Of a stretch of DNA of 64,000 bases, positions 7,341-14,423 are shown piece by piece; position 1 is the stretch's first letter, and each line of letters opens with the position of its first letter. This DNA is from Chitinophaga rupis (GTDB lineage Bacteria; Bacteroidota; Bacteroidia; Chitinophagales; Chitinophagaceae). Made by a program: the position numbers and the translations under genes. The stretch lies in NCBI RefSeq assembly GCF_900109685.1, contig NZ_FOBB01000008.1:1-64000 (forward strand), written 5' to 3'. The notes under the pieces are model-generated. The model was not told where the DNA came from. It was given only the letters and a program-made list of their open reading frames with translations, and did no database searches.

Positions 7341-9086
7341 ATGATAACATTTGAGTCACTGGGCTTACAGGAGCCCATTTTAAAAGGAATCCAGGACCTG
7401 GGATTTATTGCACCTACTCCCATACAGGAAAAAGCCATTCCTGTATTATTGACCGGCGACCGGGACTTTGTAGGACTGGCGCAAACAGGAACCGGAAAAA
7501 CGGCAGCATTTGGCCTGCCCTTATTACAACAACTGGATATTAAACGCCGGCAACCACAGGGACTGATCTTATGTCCTACCCGTGAGCTGTGCCTGCAAAT
7601 AACCAACGATCTGAAGAACTTCAGCAAACACCTGGGTGATCTGAGCGTAGTAGCCGTTTACGGTGGCGCCAGCATTGTACAGCAGTTACGTGAGCTGAAA
7701 AGAGGCGCCCATGTGGTAGTAGCTACCCCCGGCCGCCTGCTGGATATTATAGACCGCGGTGCGGTTAACTTTGAGAATGTACGTTATGCCGTACTGGATG
7801 AAGCAGATGAAATGCTGAACATGGGTTTCCAGGAAGACATCAACAACATTCTTTCTAAAACACCCAGCACTAAAACTACCTGGCTGTTTTCCGCCACCAT
7901 GCCGCAGGAGGTTCGCCGTATTGCACAGCAATATATGACCAACCCCTTTGAGCTGACGGTAGGTAATAAGAACAGCGGTAACGTTAATATTGAGCACGAA
8001 TACTATGTGGTACGCCCGCGCGAAAAATACGCAGCGCTGAAACGCATTGTGGATTATAATCCTGAAATATTCGGTATCATCTTTACCCGTACTAAAATAG
8101 AATCACAGGAAATAGCCGAATCCCTCATCCGCGACGGTTATAATGCTGATGCCCTGCACGGCGATCTGACCCAGCAGCAAAGGGATAAGGTAATGAAGCG
8201 TTTCCGCGAAAGATCCATACAGATGCTGGTAGCAACCGATGTGGCTGCCCGCGGTATTGATGTGGACAACGTTACGCACGTAATTAACTACGAGCTGCCG
8301 GATGATGTAGAGAACTACACGCACCGGAGCGGCCGTACCGCGCGCGCCGGTAAATCAGGCATATCAATTGCTATTATCAGTAGCCGTGATATTGGCAAGA
8401 TACGCCAGATAGAAAGGGTGCTGGGTGGTAAGAAGTTCATTAAGGCTGAAGTGCCGGATGGTTTTGCCGTTTGTGAAAAACAGCTGTTTGCATTAGTGCA
8501 TAAAGTGCACAATGTAACCGTGAACGATGAGCAGATAGACCCCTACCTGGATCGCATATACGAAGAATTTGCCAATATGAGCAAGGAAGAGCTGATCAAG
8601 CGCTTTGCTTCCCTGGAGTTTAACGAGTTCCTGGCATACTACCAGGATGCGCCGGACCTGAATGTGAAGGAAGAAAAAAGAACGTATGGCGAAAGCGGCA
8701 GCGGAGCTTCTTCTTCCGGCATGAGTTTCCGTGGCACTGGTAAATTTACACGCCTGTTCATTAACCTGGGTTCAGTAGATGATTTTACCCGTGGGGATAT
8801 GTTACGTTACCTGTGCGATACCAGCGGGGTAAGGGGCAATAAGATCGGCCGTATAGACCTGAAAGGGGTATACTCTTTCTTTGAAGTGGAGAACGATGTG
8901 GTGGAGAAGTTTGTACAAGTATTTAAAAAAGCAGAATACAATGGCCGCAGCGTACGGATCGAAATGTCGCAGGATGGTGATAAACGCCGCAGTGGCGGTG
9001 GTGGCAGCAGCCGTCCGCCCCGTCGTGAGGGAGAGGAAGGCAGAAGGACCAGTTCTGCTAAACCTGGCTTTAAACGCAGATATTAA
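7341..9086 (+). CDS. DEAD-box RNA helicase with DbpA-type RNA-binding domain
   Basis: 581 residues. ATP-dependent RNA helicase. In order: Q-motif (IAPTPIQEKAIP), Walker A AQTGTGKTAAF, PTRELC, DEADEMLNMGF, SAT (LFSATMP), then helicase domain 2 with ARGID and HRSGRTARAG. Residues about 475-555 form a DbpA RNA-binding domain (RLFINLGSVDDFTRGDMLRYL), followed by an Arg/Gly/Ser-rich basic tail. The DbpA-type domain suggests a role in ribosome assembly or cold adaptation; the exact RNA target cannot be told. A strong terminator follows. Confidence 0.93.
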   Translation: MITFESLGLQEPILKGIQDLGFIAPTPIQEKAIPVLLTGDRDFVGLAQTGTGKTAAFGLPLLQQLDIKRRQPQGLILCPTRELCLQITNDLKNFSKHLGDLSVVAVYGGASIVQQLRELKRGAHVVVATPGRLLDIIDRGAVNFENVRYAVLDEADEMLNMGFQEDINNILSKTPSTKTTWLFSATMPQEVRRIAQQYMTNPFELTVGNKNSGNVNIEHEYYVVRPREKYAALKRIVDYNPEIFGIIFTRTKIESQEIAESLIRDGYNADALHGDLTQQQRDKVMKRFRERSIQMLVATDVAARGIDVDNVTHVINYELPDDVENYTHRSGRTARAGKSGISIAIISSRDIGKIRQIERVLGGKKFIKAEVPDGFAVCEKQLFALVHKVHNVTVNDEQIDPYLDRIYEEFANMSKEELIKRFASLEFNEFLAYYQDAPDLNVKEEKRTYGESGSGASSSGMSFRGTGKFTRLFINLGSVDDFTRGDMLRYLCDTSGVRGNKIGRIDLKGVYSFFEVENDVVEKFVQVFKKAEYNGRSVRIEMSQDGDKRRSGGGGSSRPPRREGEEGRRTSSAKPGFKRRY

Positions 9087-9107
9087 TCTAATTGCGCAAT
9101 AGAAAAT

Positions 9108-9141
9108 AAAAGTCCTTCTCCGTAAGCGGAGGAGGACTTTT
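9108..9141 (+). terminator. Intrinsic terminator of the helicase gene
   Basis: Stem AAGTCCTTCTCCG with CGGAGGAGGACTT, loop TAAG, followed by seven T. One of the strongest terminators in the window; it could work in both directions because A-rich sequence precedes it. Confidence 0.88.
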
Positions 9142-9193
9142 TTTATTACTTTACGGGAAGCAATTCCCCGAAAAACTGAAATACAGCAGCCCG

Positions 9194-11131
9194 ATGTCAA
9201 AAGAATCCAACAGCACATTACCCGCAGTAGCCCCCTTTTCCCTTTTCTCCGCAAAAGATGTGGAGCTGTTCCAGGCAGGCCTGCATGAACGCCTGTATGA
9301 AAGGTTTGGCGCACATGCCGTGGAGTATGAAGGGGAGGCCGGCACTTACTTTGCCGTATGGGCTCCCAATGCAGCTTATATTTCAGTAATAGGCGAGTTC
9401 AATAACTGGGACCGCTACACGCATACCCTGTACCCACGCTGGGACCATTCCGGCATATGGGAGGGGTTTATTCCGAAAGTAAAAAAAGGCAGCTTATATA
9501 AATACTTCATCCGCTCCCGCACCGGCGAGGAGCTGTATAAGGGCGATCCCTATGCCTTTCACTGGGAGCTGCGCCCCAATACCGCATCCATTACCTGGAA
9601 CCTGGATTACCAGTGGAAGGATAAGCAATGGATGGAGCGCCGGCATGCGCATAACAGCCTGCAAAGCCCCTTTACTGTATACGAGGTGCACCTGGGATCC
9701 TGGCGCCGGCCTGATCCCAATAACCACGAAGTATTTTACTCTTACAAAGAAATAGCCGACCGCCTGGTGCCATACGTAAAAGATATGGGTTTTACGCATG
9801 TGGAACTGATGCCGGTAGGGGAGCACCCCTTTGACGGATCCTGGGGCTACCAGCAAACCGGTTACTATGCACCCACCTCCCGTTACGGCACCCCGCAGGA
9901 CTTTATGGCCTTTGTGGATGCTTTTCACCATGCAGGTATTGGTGTTATACTGGACTGGGTGCCTTCCCATTTCCCATATGATGCGCATGGCCTGTTCCGT
10001 TTTGACGGATCCCATACGTATGAATATGCGGATATGCGTAAAGGGTATCACCCGGACTGGAACAGCTATATATTTAATTATAAGCGGAACGAGGTAAGAA
10101 GCTTTTTACTGAGCAATGCCCTGTACTGGCTGGATAAATATCATATAGACGGGCTGCGGGTAGATGCGGTGGCCTCTATGATACACCTGGACTACTCCCG
10201 CAATACCGGCGCCTGGGCGCCCAATGAAGAAGGCGGCCGGGAAAACCTGGAAGCCATTACGTTCCTGAAACATCTGAATGAAAGGATCTACCATCTGCAT
10301 CCGGACACACAAACCATTGCAGAAGAATCCACCTCTTTTTACGGCGTATCCCGCCCGGTATTTTTAGGTGGTTTAGGTTTTGGTATGAAATGGATGATGG
10401 GCTGGATGAATGATACGCTTACTTTCTTTAAGCGCGATCCGATGCACCGCAAATGGCACCAGGATGAATTTACGTTTAGCATTGCCTATGCCTTCAGCGA
10501 AAATTTTATGCTGCCTTTAAGCCATGATGAGGTGGTGCATGGCAAATCGCCCATGATCTATAAAATGCCGGGGGATGACTGGCAGAAGTTTGCAAACCTG
10601 CGCCTGTTATACGGCTATATGTTCACCCACCCCGGCACCAAGCTGCTGTTCATGGGCGATGAGATAGGGCAAACGCAGGAATGGAACTTCCGTTCAGAGC
10701 TGAACTGGCATTTGCTGGAGCACCCCACGCACAAAGGTTTACAGCAGTTTGTAAAAGATGTGAACCGCCTGTATACCTCGCAGCCTGCCCTGTACCAGCT
10801 GCAATTTTCCTATGATAGTTTTGAATGGGTGAACGTATCTGACTATGATAACAGTGTGCTGGCCTACCTGCGTAAAAGTGAAGACCCTAAGGATACCCTG
10901 CTGGTAGTATTAAACCTTACCCCGGCCACGCATGAACATTATATGATAGCCCTGTCTGCAGCAGGTACCTGGCAGGAAATACTGAACAGCGATGACCCGC
11001 GCTATTACGGCAGTGGGGTATTAAATACCTCACCGGTAAAAACCGTGCAGCAGCCTTATAACGGCAAGGATTATACGCTCACGCTGCGGGTACCGCCCCT
11101 GGGTGCAGCTGTTTTTAAAGGGGTACAGTAA
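9194..11131 (+). CDS. glgB: 1,4-alpha-glucan branching enzyme
   Basis: 645 residues. Makes alpha-1,6 branches in glycogen. N-terminal CBM48/early-set domain (FGAHAVEYEGEAGTYFAVWAP), then a GH13 barrel with VYEVHLGSWRR, the nucleophile region DGLRVDAVAS (nucleophile Asp about 324), the acid/base region IAEEST and LSHDEVVHGK, and a C-terminal beta domain. Length fits bacterial branching enzymes without a long N-terminal extension. No other glycogen genes are adjacent; the nearest carbohydrate enzyme is the GH31 gene at 14424-16817. Confidence 0.95.
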   Translation: MSKESNSTLPAVAPFSLFSAKDVELFQAGLHERLYERFGAHAVEYEGEAGTYFAVWAPNAAYISVIGEFNNWDRYTHTLYPRWDHSGIWEGFIPKVKKGSLYKYFIRSRTGEELYKGDPYAFHWELRPNTASITWNLDYQWKDKQWMERRHAHNSLQSPFTVYEVHLGSWRRPDPNNHEVFYSYKEIADRLVPYVKDMGFTHVELMPVGEHPFDGSWGYQQTGYYAPTSRYGTPQDFMAFVDAFHHAGIGVILDWVPSHFPYDAHGLFRFDGSHTYEYADMRKGYHPDWNSYIFNYKRNEVRSFLLSNALYWLDKYHIDGLRVDAVASMIHLDYSRNTGAWAPNEEGGRENLEAITFLKHLNERIYHLHPDTQTIAEESTSFYGVSRPVFLGGLGFGMKWMMGWMNDTLTFFKRDPMHRKWHQDEFTFSIAYAFSENFMLPLSHDEVVHGKSPMIYKMPGDDWQKFANLRLLYGYMFTHPGTKLLFMGDEIGQTQEWNFRSELNWHLLEHPTHKGLQQFVKDVNRLYTSQPALYQLQFSYDSFEWVNVSDYDNSVLAYLRKSEDPKDTLLVVLNLTPATHEHYMIALSAAGTWQEILNSDDPRYYGSGVLNTSPVKTVQQPYNGKDYTLTLRVPPLGAAVFKGVQ

Positions 11132-11380
11132 AAAAATCTGATCCTTATATTACTACCGTTCAATAATCATTAATTATCAACTGTTAATGACTGGGAAACA
11201 CTATGCCCGGAAAATTTTTTCTTTCCCTTTAAACTTTCTTTAACACTTTCCATCTAAAAAAGACGTTTATAGAATACTGCACGTGTAGATAGGCTAAAAC
11301 CATATGTAAACGAAAAACATCCATATCAAGTTTCAAGTTCAAGAAAACAAAACAACACAATCACTTAAAACCATTTATTT

Positions 11381-12274
11381 ATGAAGAATCTCCGCAACCT
11401 GCGGTGGCCGGTGGTATTATTGGCCCTGGTAGCTGTGGTGGCTTATGCCTGTAAGAAAGATAATGCTACAGAACCAGGCCCGGGCCCTAACCAGCAAAAG
11501 CTGAACATTTACATGTCTGATGATCCGGGTTTCTTTGACAATGTATTTCTTGATATCCGCAAGGTGGAAGTGCTGATAGATACCTGCACCAAGAACAGTG
11601 ATGATGATGACCGTAACTGGGACTGGCGCGACCGTTGCTGGTGGGATGAGGACCGCCGTGACGATAAGGATAAATGCGATGTATGGGATTCCCTGGGTAT
11701 TAAACCCGGCGTATACGACATCCTTTCTTTAAGGAATGGTGCGGATACATTGCTGGCCGGTGGTATTGTTGCCAAAGGCAAGGTAAAAAAGATCCGTATT
11801 ACACTGGGTAGCAATAACTCCCTGGTAAAAGACAGCGTTAAATACCCGCTGAAATCTCCCGGTGGTCAGGTGAAGATCATTGTTAAACTGCGCAGCGATG
11901 ACTGGGACGAAATAGCATCCGGCAACTTCCGCCTGTGGCTGGACTTTGATCTGAACCGTTCTATTGTTAAAGTATGGGATGGCAAGTTTATCCTGAAGCC
12001 GGTGATTACTGTGTACACACTGAAGCTAACCGGCAGCATAGGCGGGCAGGTAACGCCAAGTGCCGCATGGCCGGTGATCACAGTATACAACAATACGGAT
12101 ACTGCTTTTGCGCTGCCCTGGTTTAACGGTAACTTTTTGGTACGCGGCCTGAAACCCGGTAGCTACAATCTGTTTGTAAATGCATCCAATGGTTACAGGG
12201 ATACAACCCTTACGGGTATTACAGTAGAGCGTAATAAACTAACGACTACCAGTAAGATTGTGCTGAAGAAATAA
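11381..12274 (+). CDS. DUF4382 lipoprotein with Asp/Trp/Arg-rich insert
   Basis: 297 residues. Type II signal peptide with lipobox Cys24 (VVAYACKKDN); the lysines after the Cys fit the surface-lipoprotein export signals seen in Bacteroidota. Residues about 41-65 (LNIYMSDDPGFFDNVFLDIR) are typical of DUF4382, a beta-sandwich family of unknown role. Residues about 68-102 are striking: three Cys (69, 86, 99) within a run of Asp, Arg and Trp (DDDDRNWDWRDRCWWDEDRR). The C-terminus resembles a carboxypeptidase-regulatory-like domain. Probably monocistronic: terminator at 12308. Function unknown. Confidence 0.8.
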   Translation: MKNLRNLRWPVVLLALVAVVAYACKKDNATEPGPGPNQQKLNIYMSDDPGFFDNVFLDIRKVEVLIDTCTKNSDDDDRNWDWRDRCWWDEDRRDDKDKCDVWDSLGIKPGVYDILSLRNGADTLLAGGIVAKGKVKKIRITLGSNNSLVKDSVKYPLKSPGGQVKIIVKLRSDDWDEIASGNFRLWLDFDLNRSIVKVWDGKFILKPVITVYTLKLTGSIGGQVTPSAAWPVITVYNNTDTAFALPWFNGNFLVRGLKPGSYNLFVNASNGYRDTTLTGITVERNKLTTTSKIVLKK

Positions 12275-12307
12275 TGTAAGAAGTTTTCCATCGTTTCAAT
12301 AATTTAG

Positions 12308-12357
12308 TATGAGGTACGTAGCAGAACTTATCTGTTGCGTGCCTCATATCTTTTTTT
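12308..12357 (+). terminator. Intrinsic terminator after the DUF4382 gene
   Basis: Long imperfect stem beginning TATGAGG-T-ACG and closing CGT-G-CCTCATA, with inner pairs AGCAGA/TCTGTT and a small loop, then seven T. Confidence 0.82.
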
Positions 12358-12476
12358 AGCGCCATTCTTCAAGGATAAGCTTGCCAATTTTAATTTTTAT
12401 AGTATATTTATCGAATCAAATATGTTAACACCCATTTGTAACCCAAATTGGTAACCCGTAAAAATCTTTTTTTAGT

Positions 12477-12602
12477 ATGCAACATGTTAGAAAACACGTG
12501 ACGGAAGAACCCTTCTATACCGATGTATTATACAGGCTCCTGTTCACTTTCTTTATTTTCTGTGCGTTATTTTCAGTTTGTTATTTAACGCTTTATGCAT
12601 AA
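12477..12602 (+). CDS. Single-pass membrane micro-protein, 41 aa (hypothetical)
   Basis: ATG to TAA, 41 codons. The product has a charged N-terminus (MQHVRKHVTEEPFYTDVLYR) and then one hydrophobic helix (LLFTFFIFCALFSVCYLTLYA) reaching the C-terminus. The open frame with N-in charge pattern and its position before a perfect hairpin support a real gene. No family is recognised. The plan is unlike the other micro-ORFs of the window in that the helix is C-terminal. Confidence 0.4.
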   Translation: MQHVRKHVTEEPFYTDVLYRLLFTFFIFCALFSVCYLTLYA

Positions 12603-12611
12603 AGCATAAAT

Positions 12612-12686
12612 AAAAAAAACCGGAAGGTTACAGTACCGGTAAACACATATTTACCTTTCCCGTTACCTTCCGGTCAATAAGTTTTT
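12612..12686. terminator. Probable bidirectional terminator (12-bp stem)
   Basis: ACCGGAAGGT-T-AC (12619-12631) pairs with GT-T-ACCTTCCGGT (12662-12674) around a 30-base loop. An A-run precedes it and a T-rich stretch (GTTTTT) follows, so it could end both the 41-aa ORF on the plus strand and the KGG-repeat gene on the minus strand. Confidence 0.65.
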
Positions 12687-12703
12687 AGCCTTAGTTATGC
12701 TTA

Positions 12704-13078
12704 TTAACGCTGCTGCGTTTCCTGCTGGCGTTGGCGTCTGCGGCCATGTGCGGCTTCACCGCCTTTTTTGCCGATGGCAGCCATATGTTCCCGGTTCTGG
12801 CTTACGGCTTCTCCACCTTTACGGCCGGCAGCGCGGGCCTCTTCAGATGAAAATTCATGTGCTACGCCTTGCTGGTGTGCAGCGCGGCCGCCCATGCTGG
12901 CAATGGCCCTTTGTTTTTCCATATCCATAGCCGCAAATCCACGTAAGGCTTTACCTGTTTTACGTTCGTCTCTATTGTTATTGTCGTTTTCAACTGGTGT
13001 GCTGTCTTCCATTTGTGGGTGTTCACGGTTAACATTCTGCCAGTTCTCTTCCTGGGAGTGACTGCTTTGCATTGTCAT
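12704..13078 (-). CDS. KGG-repeat stress protein
   Basis: 124 residues, very hydrophilic and probably disordered. The C-terminal half carries KGG (con-10-type) motifs: GRKGGEAVSQ and GKKGGEA, plus a degenerate GGRAAHQQG copy upstream. Proteins with this motif are general-stress or desiccation proteins in other bacteria; the biochemical role is unclear. The N-terminal half is Asn/Glu-rich without a recognised domain. Start may be at residue 3 (MQSSHS) rather than MTMQSS. Confidence 0.75.
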   Translation of the reverse strand: MTMQSSHSQEENWQNVNREHPQMEDSTPVENDNNNRDERKTGKALRGFAAMDMEKQRAIASMGGRAAHQQGVAHEFSSEEARAAGRKGGEAVSQNREHMAAIGKKGGEAAHGRRRQRQQETQQR

Positions 13079-13414
13079 AACATCAGATTTAAGTGGTTTG
13101 AAATAGGTTTCCGTTTTTCTCTCGAAGCTATAAACGCGCGCTTACAGGGTAAGGGGGAACAAGGACTGTGCCATGCCGGGCCGTGGATGCGGATTGGGCC
13201 CATTTGTGGTAATATAATATATAGAGATGGTTTTTATGGACTTATAGCGGAAATCGTTATCCTGCAAATGCCGGGTAACCGGTTCTACAGTATAAGGAAA
13301 ATAGCCACACTTTAGGCGCATGATTATACAGTTTGATATTAGTTATTTTGAACAATTAAAATTTTTATTATGTGTTGGATTGGGGAGAATAGTGAGGAGG
13401 CTGCTACACAGTGG

Positions 13415-13640
13415 AGGGGCGGAAAGCGGAAAGCATAAGGCGGAAAGCGGAAAGCAGAAAGCATAAAGCGTAAAGGAGAAGGTAAAAAGGCAAAGTGTAA
13501 GGCATAAAGCGCAATGCCAAATGCTTAACTGAATATAAATGCTGAATGCAGCGTGCCGCATGCTAATACTGAATGCCGGGCGCTCATACTAAATACTGAA
13601 TGCAGAACGCTAATGCAGGATGCTAAATGTAAATGCTGAG
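13415..13640 (+). repeat. Heptad repeat family A, array and decayed tail
   Basis: At 13420-13510 the sequence runs in strict 7-nt steps: GGAAAGC, GGAAAGC, ATAAGGC, GGAAAGC, GGAAAGC, AGAAAGC, ATAAAGC, GTAAAGG and so on, decaying into looser AATGC/AATACTG words up to about 13640. A 22-codon frame from the ATG near 13371 would end in the array, with the TAA supplied by GCATAAGGC. Confidence 0.75.
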
Positions 13641-13967
13641 GCTGAATATGGAACATGCGGAAGCCATCCTGATTAAAGCAGAAGAGTATGCAAAGGCGGG
13701 TAACCTTACTGAAGCATTAATGCGGTGAAGCGGATGCATGCCGCAACAAGAAATGCGCAGCTTTGATGGCACCGAAACTATATTAATGCTAAAATCCTGA
13801 AGCTTAATAATGTGAAAGTTGAAAGTTAAATACTGAAGGTGGAACGCAAACACCTGAATGGGGGAATAAAAATGGAAATACGGAGTGCGGTAAGACAACA
13901 GTATGAGCGTATGCCCGTTAACGTTAGTTGCAGCTCAGTGACGTAGCTTATGCGTTGAAACCTTTTG

Positions 13968-14011
13968 AGCATTCCCGTAAAGAATAAAAAGCATTCCCGT
14001 GAAGATAAATC
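13968..14011 (+). repeat. 22-bp tandem direct repeat, two copies
   Basis: AGCATTCCCGT occurs at 13968 and 13990, each followed by a similar AAGA(A)TAAA tail, giving a 22-base period. Function unknown; it lies about 190 bases before the small RNA promoter. Confidence 0.6.
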
Positions 14012-14201
14012 AGCAGGGAGCTATGTTGACCCGGAGAAGGCCACTGATCAGTGATACAGCCATCACATCATTGTTATAAACTGTATCTGCGGTATGAAAA
14101 AGGAAGAAAGTAAGGAGTCCTTATTGATCAATTTGCCTTGAATGTTCACTCCGCTCAAAGCTGTTCATTTTGTTCATTGTGCCTTTTGAGCGGCTGAAAA
14201 C

Positions 14202-14232
14202 TTTGCCTGTAGGGCGAATCAGCTTACTTTTG
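14202..14232 (+). promoter_or_regulatory. Near-consensus Bacteroidota promoter without a following gene
   Basis: -33 TTTG (14202-14205), 19-base spacer, -7 TACTTTTG (14225-14232): an exact match to TTTG-N19-TAnnTTTG. Nothing protein-coding lies before the terminator at 14266-14302, which suggests a non-coding transcript. Confidence 0.65.
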
Positions 14233-14237
14233 AATAA

Positions 14238-14302
14238 ACTCTAAAGTTGGCATAGGTTATGAAAAGGCACTAAGATATCCATCTATTAGTGCCCTTTTTT
14301 TT
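14238..14302 (+). ncRNA. Candidate small RNA (about 65 nt)
   Basis: Defined by the exact promoter at 14202-14232 and a perfect intrinsic terminator: GGCACTAA (14266-14273), loop, TTAGTGCC (14286-14293), then eight T. The 5' part contains ACTCTAAAG and ATAGGTTA, which recur in reverse orientation at 17020-17040. The only ATG in it opens a 4-codon frame. No known RNA family is recognised; it could also be a leader remnant. Confidence 0.5.
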
Positions 14303-14423
14303 ACAACAAAAGTGGCTAGGTGTTAGTTAAGTATGTATCGCTGTATGTAAAGCTAATACACTAAAACCAACAACCAGCCACCAATAACGGATCGTTAACG
14401 AATATGAACTTAATGTTAACCCC

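Larger units (their letters stand above)
13079..14224. other. Gene-poor 1.1 kb stretch
   Basis: No convincing gene on either strand. It contains a family A heptad array (13430-13530, decaying to about 13640), a 22-bp tandem repeat (13968-14011) and short open stretches such as a 28-codon frame near 13650 (starts MEHAEAILIKAEEYAKAG), which may be a gene remnant. The right end is the promoter of the small RNA candidate. Confidence 0.45.

Noticed and set aside
13343-13561. 72-codon minus-strand ORF
   Set aside because: It is low-complexity Phe/Leu/Cys/Ser text produced by the heptad array in an open frame.
13649-13740. 28-codon frame MEHAEAILIKAEEYAKAG and following text
   Set aside because: Looks protein-like but stops after 28 codons and has no continuation in any frame; at best a remnant.
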